The notes beneath the pieces are model-generated. The model was not told the origin of the DNA. It searched no databases and saw nothing but the letters and a program-made list of their open reading frames with translations. From Thiofilum sp039797965 (GTDB lineage Bacteria > Pseudomonadota > Gammaproteobacteria > Thiotrichales > Thiotrichaceae), in assembly GCA_039797965.1 (NCBI GenBank), contig JBDKGX010000002.1, positions 1-64,000 of the forward strand: a DNA stretch of 64,000 bases. Direction: 5' to 3'. Positions 62,403 through 64,000 of the stretch are shown one piece after another (the first letter of the stretch is position 1; each line of letters starts with the position of its first letter). A program made the position numbers and the translations under genes.

Positions 62403-63659
62403 ATGAGTAAGCAGATCAAAAACCGTGATCAAGGTTGTAATTTAATTGGAGTAGGACAATATAACGAACGTCTAGTACTGCAATTAATTCGCCGTGCAGG
62501 GAGTTTGCCTAAGGCTGAAATCGCTCGCCGTACTGCATTAAGTGCTCAAACCGTAACTGTCATTATTCGTCGTCTCATGAGTGAGGGGCTATTGTGTGAG
62601 CAAGAGCGTCATCGTGAAAAAGGCAAAATAGGGCAACCCGTTGTCCCCATCGCTCTTAATCCAGAGGGCGCTTACTCGATAGGGATTAAAATCGGTCGCC
62701 GTAGTCTCGATGCCATTTTAATTGATTTTACAGGTCAAGTACTTAAGCGCTTAACGGTTAGTTATGCTTACCCAGACCCTGCTATCATTTTTCCTAAAAT
62801 CAAAAAAGATATTGCCACTCTCATTAAATTTTTAAGCCCTACCCAACGCCCTCGCTTGTTAGGGATTGGGGTGGCTTCTCCCTATAATTTAGGGGGATGG
62901 CAAAGCGAAGCGCATATGCCTCCCGAAGTGACCCAACAATGGCAACAGCTAGACATCAAATCCACCATTCAAGCCCAACAAACCTTGCCAGTGTGGTTTG
63001 TTAATGATGCGACTGCTGCTTGTATGACTACCTTGGAGTGTGGAGGGGGTGCGCCTTTTAATAATTACTTATATATTTTTTTAGGTACTTTCATCGGTGG
63101 TGGTGTAGTACTCAATCGTACTTTATTTTTGGGTTCCCACAATAATTCTGGGGCTATTGGCTCGATGCCTTTACCTACTGGATTGTTTAAAAGCCCACAC
63201 CATGCGCCCGCACAATTAATTAATTGTGCGTCTCGATATTTGTTAGACGAAGCCTTGCAAGTGATAGGGCAAAACCCTGAGAATGCGCTACAACAATTAG
63301 CCGACCTACCGCACGCCAACTTACCTACAGAATTAGTCCACACTTTTGAACAATGGTTAGAGCAAGCTGCTATATGCTTGGCGTATACCATAGCATCAGC
63401 AGTTAGTGTGATTGATTTTGAGGGAGTGGTGATAGATGGATTATTGCCCGCTTCTTTAATGGAGCAGGTGAAAAACAGGATCGAGCAAGCGCTAGAAAAA
63501 GTAGATACTGAAGGGTTAGTAAGACCTCAGATTATTGCGGGCGCAATAGGTGGAGAAGCACGGGCATTAGGCGGGGCATTAGTCCCTTTTTACGTTAATT
63601 TTGCCCCTGATAGAGAAGTACTATTGCGTACTGAGCGGGAAACGATATCGCTTGCTTAA
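62403..63659 (+). CDS. ROK-family transcriptional regulator
   Basis: A 418-residue sugar-responsive repressor. The N-terminal winged helix (NERLVLQLIRRAGSLPKAEIAR, then LSAQTVTVIIRRLMSEGLL) is fused to a ROK sugar-kinase-like domain (SIGIKIGRRSLDAILIDFTG, VWFVNDATAACMTTLECGGG, LYIFLGTFIGGGVVLN). The usual kinase nucleotide Asp in the DIGGT motif is replaced (IKIGRRS), consistent with a sensor, not an enzyme. The zinc-site Cys cluster of NagC-like proteins is not obvious. It is divergent from frcBCA across a 25-bp palindrome, so the transporter is its likely target. Confidence 0.88.
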   Translation: MSKQIKNRDQGCNLIGVGQYNERLVLQLIRRAGSLPKAEIARRTALSAQTVTVIIRRLMSEGLLCEQERHREKGKIGQPVVPIALNPEGAYSIGIKIGRRSLDAILIDFTGQVLKRLTVSYAYPDPAIIFPKIKKDIATLIKFLSPTQRPRLLGIGVASPYNLGGWQSEAHMPPEVTQQWQQLDIKSTIQAQQTLPVWFVNDATAACMTTLECGGGAPFNNYLYIFLGTFIGGGVVLNRTLFLGSHNNSGAIGSMPLPTGLFKSPHHAPAQLINCASRYLLDEALQVIGQNPENALQQLADLPHANLPTELVHTFEQWLEQAAICLAYTIASAVSVIDFEGVVIDGLLPASLMEQVKNRIEQALEKVDTEGLVRPQIIAGAIGGEARALGGALVPFYVNFAPDREVLLRTERETISLA

Positions 63660-63723
63660 GAACAATTCTATATCCCAGAGTAGGAGGTGGAGCACAGAAT
63701 TATTTTTTACATAGGACTAAACT

Positions 63724-64000
63724 ATGCAATCTGGCAACAAAGCTACTGAGCTACATCGTATTGTGATTGTAGGCGGTGGCGCAGGTGGATTAGAGTTAGC
63801 AACGCTGTTAGGTCGCTCATTAGGACGGCATAACAAAGCTGAAATAACCTTAATCGACAAAAACCGTACTCATATTTGGAAGCCTAAGCTACATGAAATT
63901 GCAGCAGGCAGTATGGATATTAATCTGCATCAACTTGATTATCTTGCCCAAGCTCATTGGAATTATTTCCGTTTTCGTATTGGTGAAATGACCGGTTTAG
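63724..64000 (+). CDS. ndh: Type II NADH dehydrogenase (partial)
   Basis: Start of a non-proton-pumping NADH:quinone oxidoreductase, cut by the window end after about 92 codons. The FAD motif IVIVGGGAGGLELATLLG, ITLIDKNRTHIWKPKLHEIAAGSMD and YLAQAH match Ndh of gammaproteobacteria. ATG 63724 has AGGA eight bases upstream. It follows the ROK gene by 64 bp on the same strand, without a clear terminator, so read-through is possible. Confidence 0.88.
   Translation, partial: MQSGNKATELHRIVIVGGGAGGLELATLLGRSLGRHNKAEITLIDKNRTHIWKPKLHEIAAGSMDINLHQLDYLAQAHWNYFRFRIGEMTGL

Noticed and set aside
1..64000. AGTACT as a DNA uptake sequence
   Set aside because: Known uptake signals are longer, non-palindromic and directional; AGTACT is a palindrome and far denser than they are.

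Overview
The window looks like a chromosomal piece of a gammaproteobacterium with GC in the low-to-mid forties by eye. Gene pairs typical of that class support this: surE-pcm, ubiJ-ubiB, mutY-yggX, Fe-type sodB, ampG and ndh. A relative of Thiothrix, Thiolinea or Thiofilum is my best guess. This is an inference from gene content only (sucrose and fructose use through Entner-Doudoroff, an IPTL-CTERM surface protein, an N-acetylglutaminylglutamine amidotransferase), because no rRNA is present. One sequence-wide signature stands out: the palindrome AGTACT is scattered through genes and spacers at roughly twenty times the chance rate. I counted 13 copies in 8041-10040, where about 0.6 are expected.

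Positions 1-6.9 kb are a mobile-element and decay zone. They hold a DinJ/YafQ toxin-antitoxin pair, a small phage-like gene, an AT-rich iteron-like region, a YefM/YoeB pair with a TGTACA operator, and a P4-type integrase. These end at a 3' fragment of a tRNA-Lys gene (a probable attR) followed by a terminator. Beyond it lie remnants of a second tyrosine recombinase fused to a truncated hsdR, a small membrane-protein gene, and an hsdM cut at its catalytic NPP motif.

Positions 7.3-24.8 kb hold a Gly/Ser/His-rich low-complexity protein, then a sucrose/alpha-glucoside unit (amylosucrase-type GH13, LacI regulator, GH13 alpha-glucosidase). Housekeeping genes follow: alr, a DUF1127 gene, the asnO-like amidotransferase, mscL, sodB, an unusual periplasmic SBP3-TM-LuxR one-component receptor, argD-argF-xthA and ampG.

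Positions 24.9-35.1 kb are a tandem family of three secreted proteins sharing one roughly 165-residue domain that I cannot name. Two carry very long Asp-rich thrombospondin type 3 (calcium-binding) arrays, and the last ends in an IPTL-CTERM sorting signal. Positions 35.4-46.7 kb return to housekeeping genes (TlpA-like thioredoxin, LysM lipoprotein, pcm, surE, Smr protein, ubiB-ubiJ, an aldo/keto reductase, yggX-mutY, Sel1/SH3 protein). A second DUF1127 gene follows, and just downstream of it is a spacer with repeated CCUCC motifs that resembles the DUF1127-linked CcsR/cuckoo small RNAs.

Positions 46.9-64 kb are a sugar-catabolism block on the minus strand: LysR regulator, glk, eda, pgi, edd, pgl, zwf (a complete glucose-to-pyruvate/GAP Entner-Doudoroff route), fructokinase, two paralogous outer-membrane porins and a fructose-type ABC transporter. 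A divergent ROK regulator lies across a perfect 25-bp palindrome, and a partial ndh runs off the end. The likely logic is that sucrose is split by the GH13 enzymes, fructose enters by porin and ABC transporter and is phosphorylated by fructokinase, and Pgi/Zwf/Pgl/Edd/Eda burn the hexose phosphates. A shared AAAGCGCTTT operator-like palindrome before both the alpha-glucosidase gene and zwf suggests one LacI protein may couple the two blocks.
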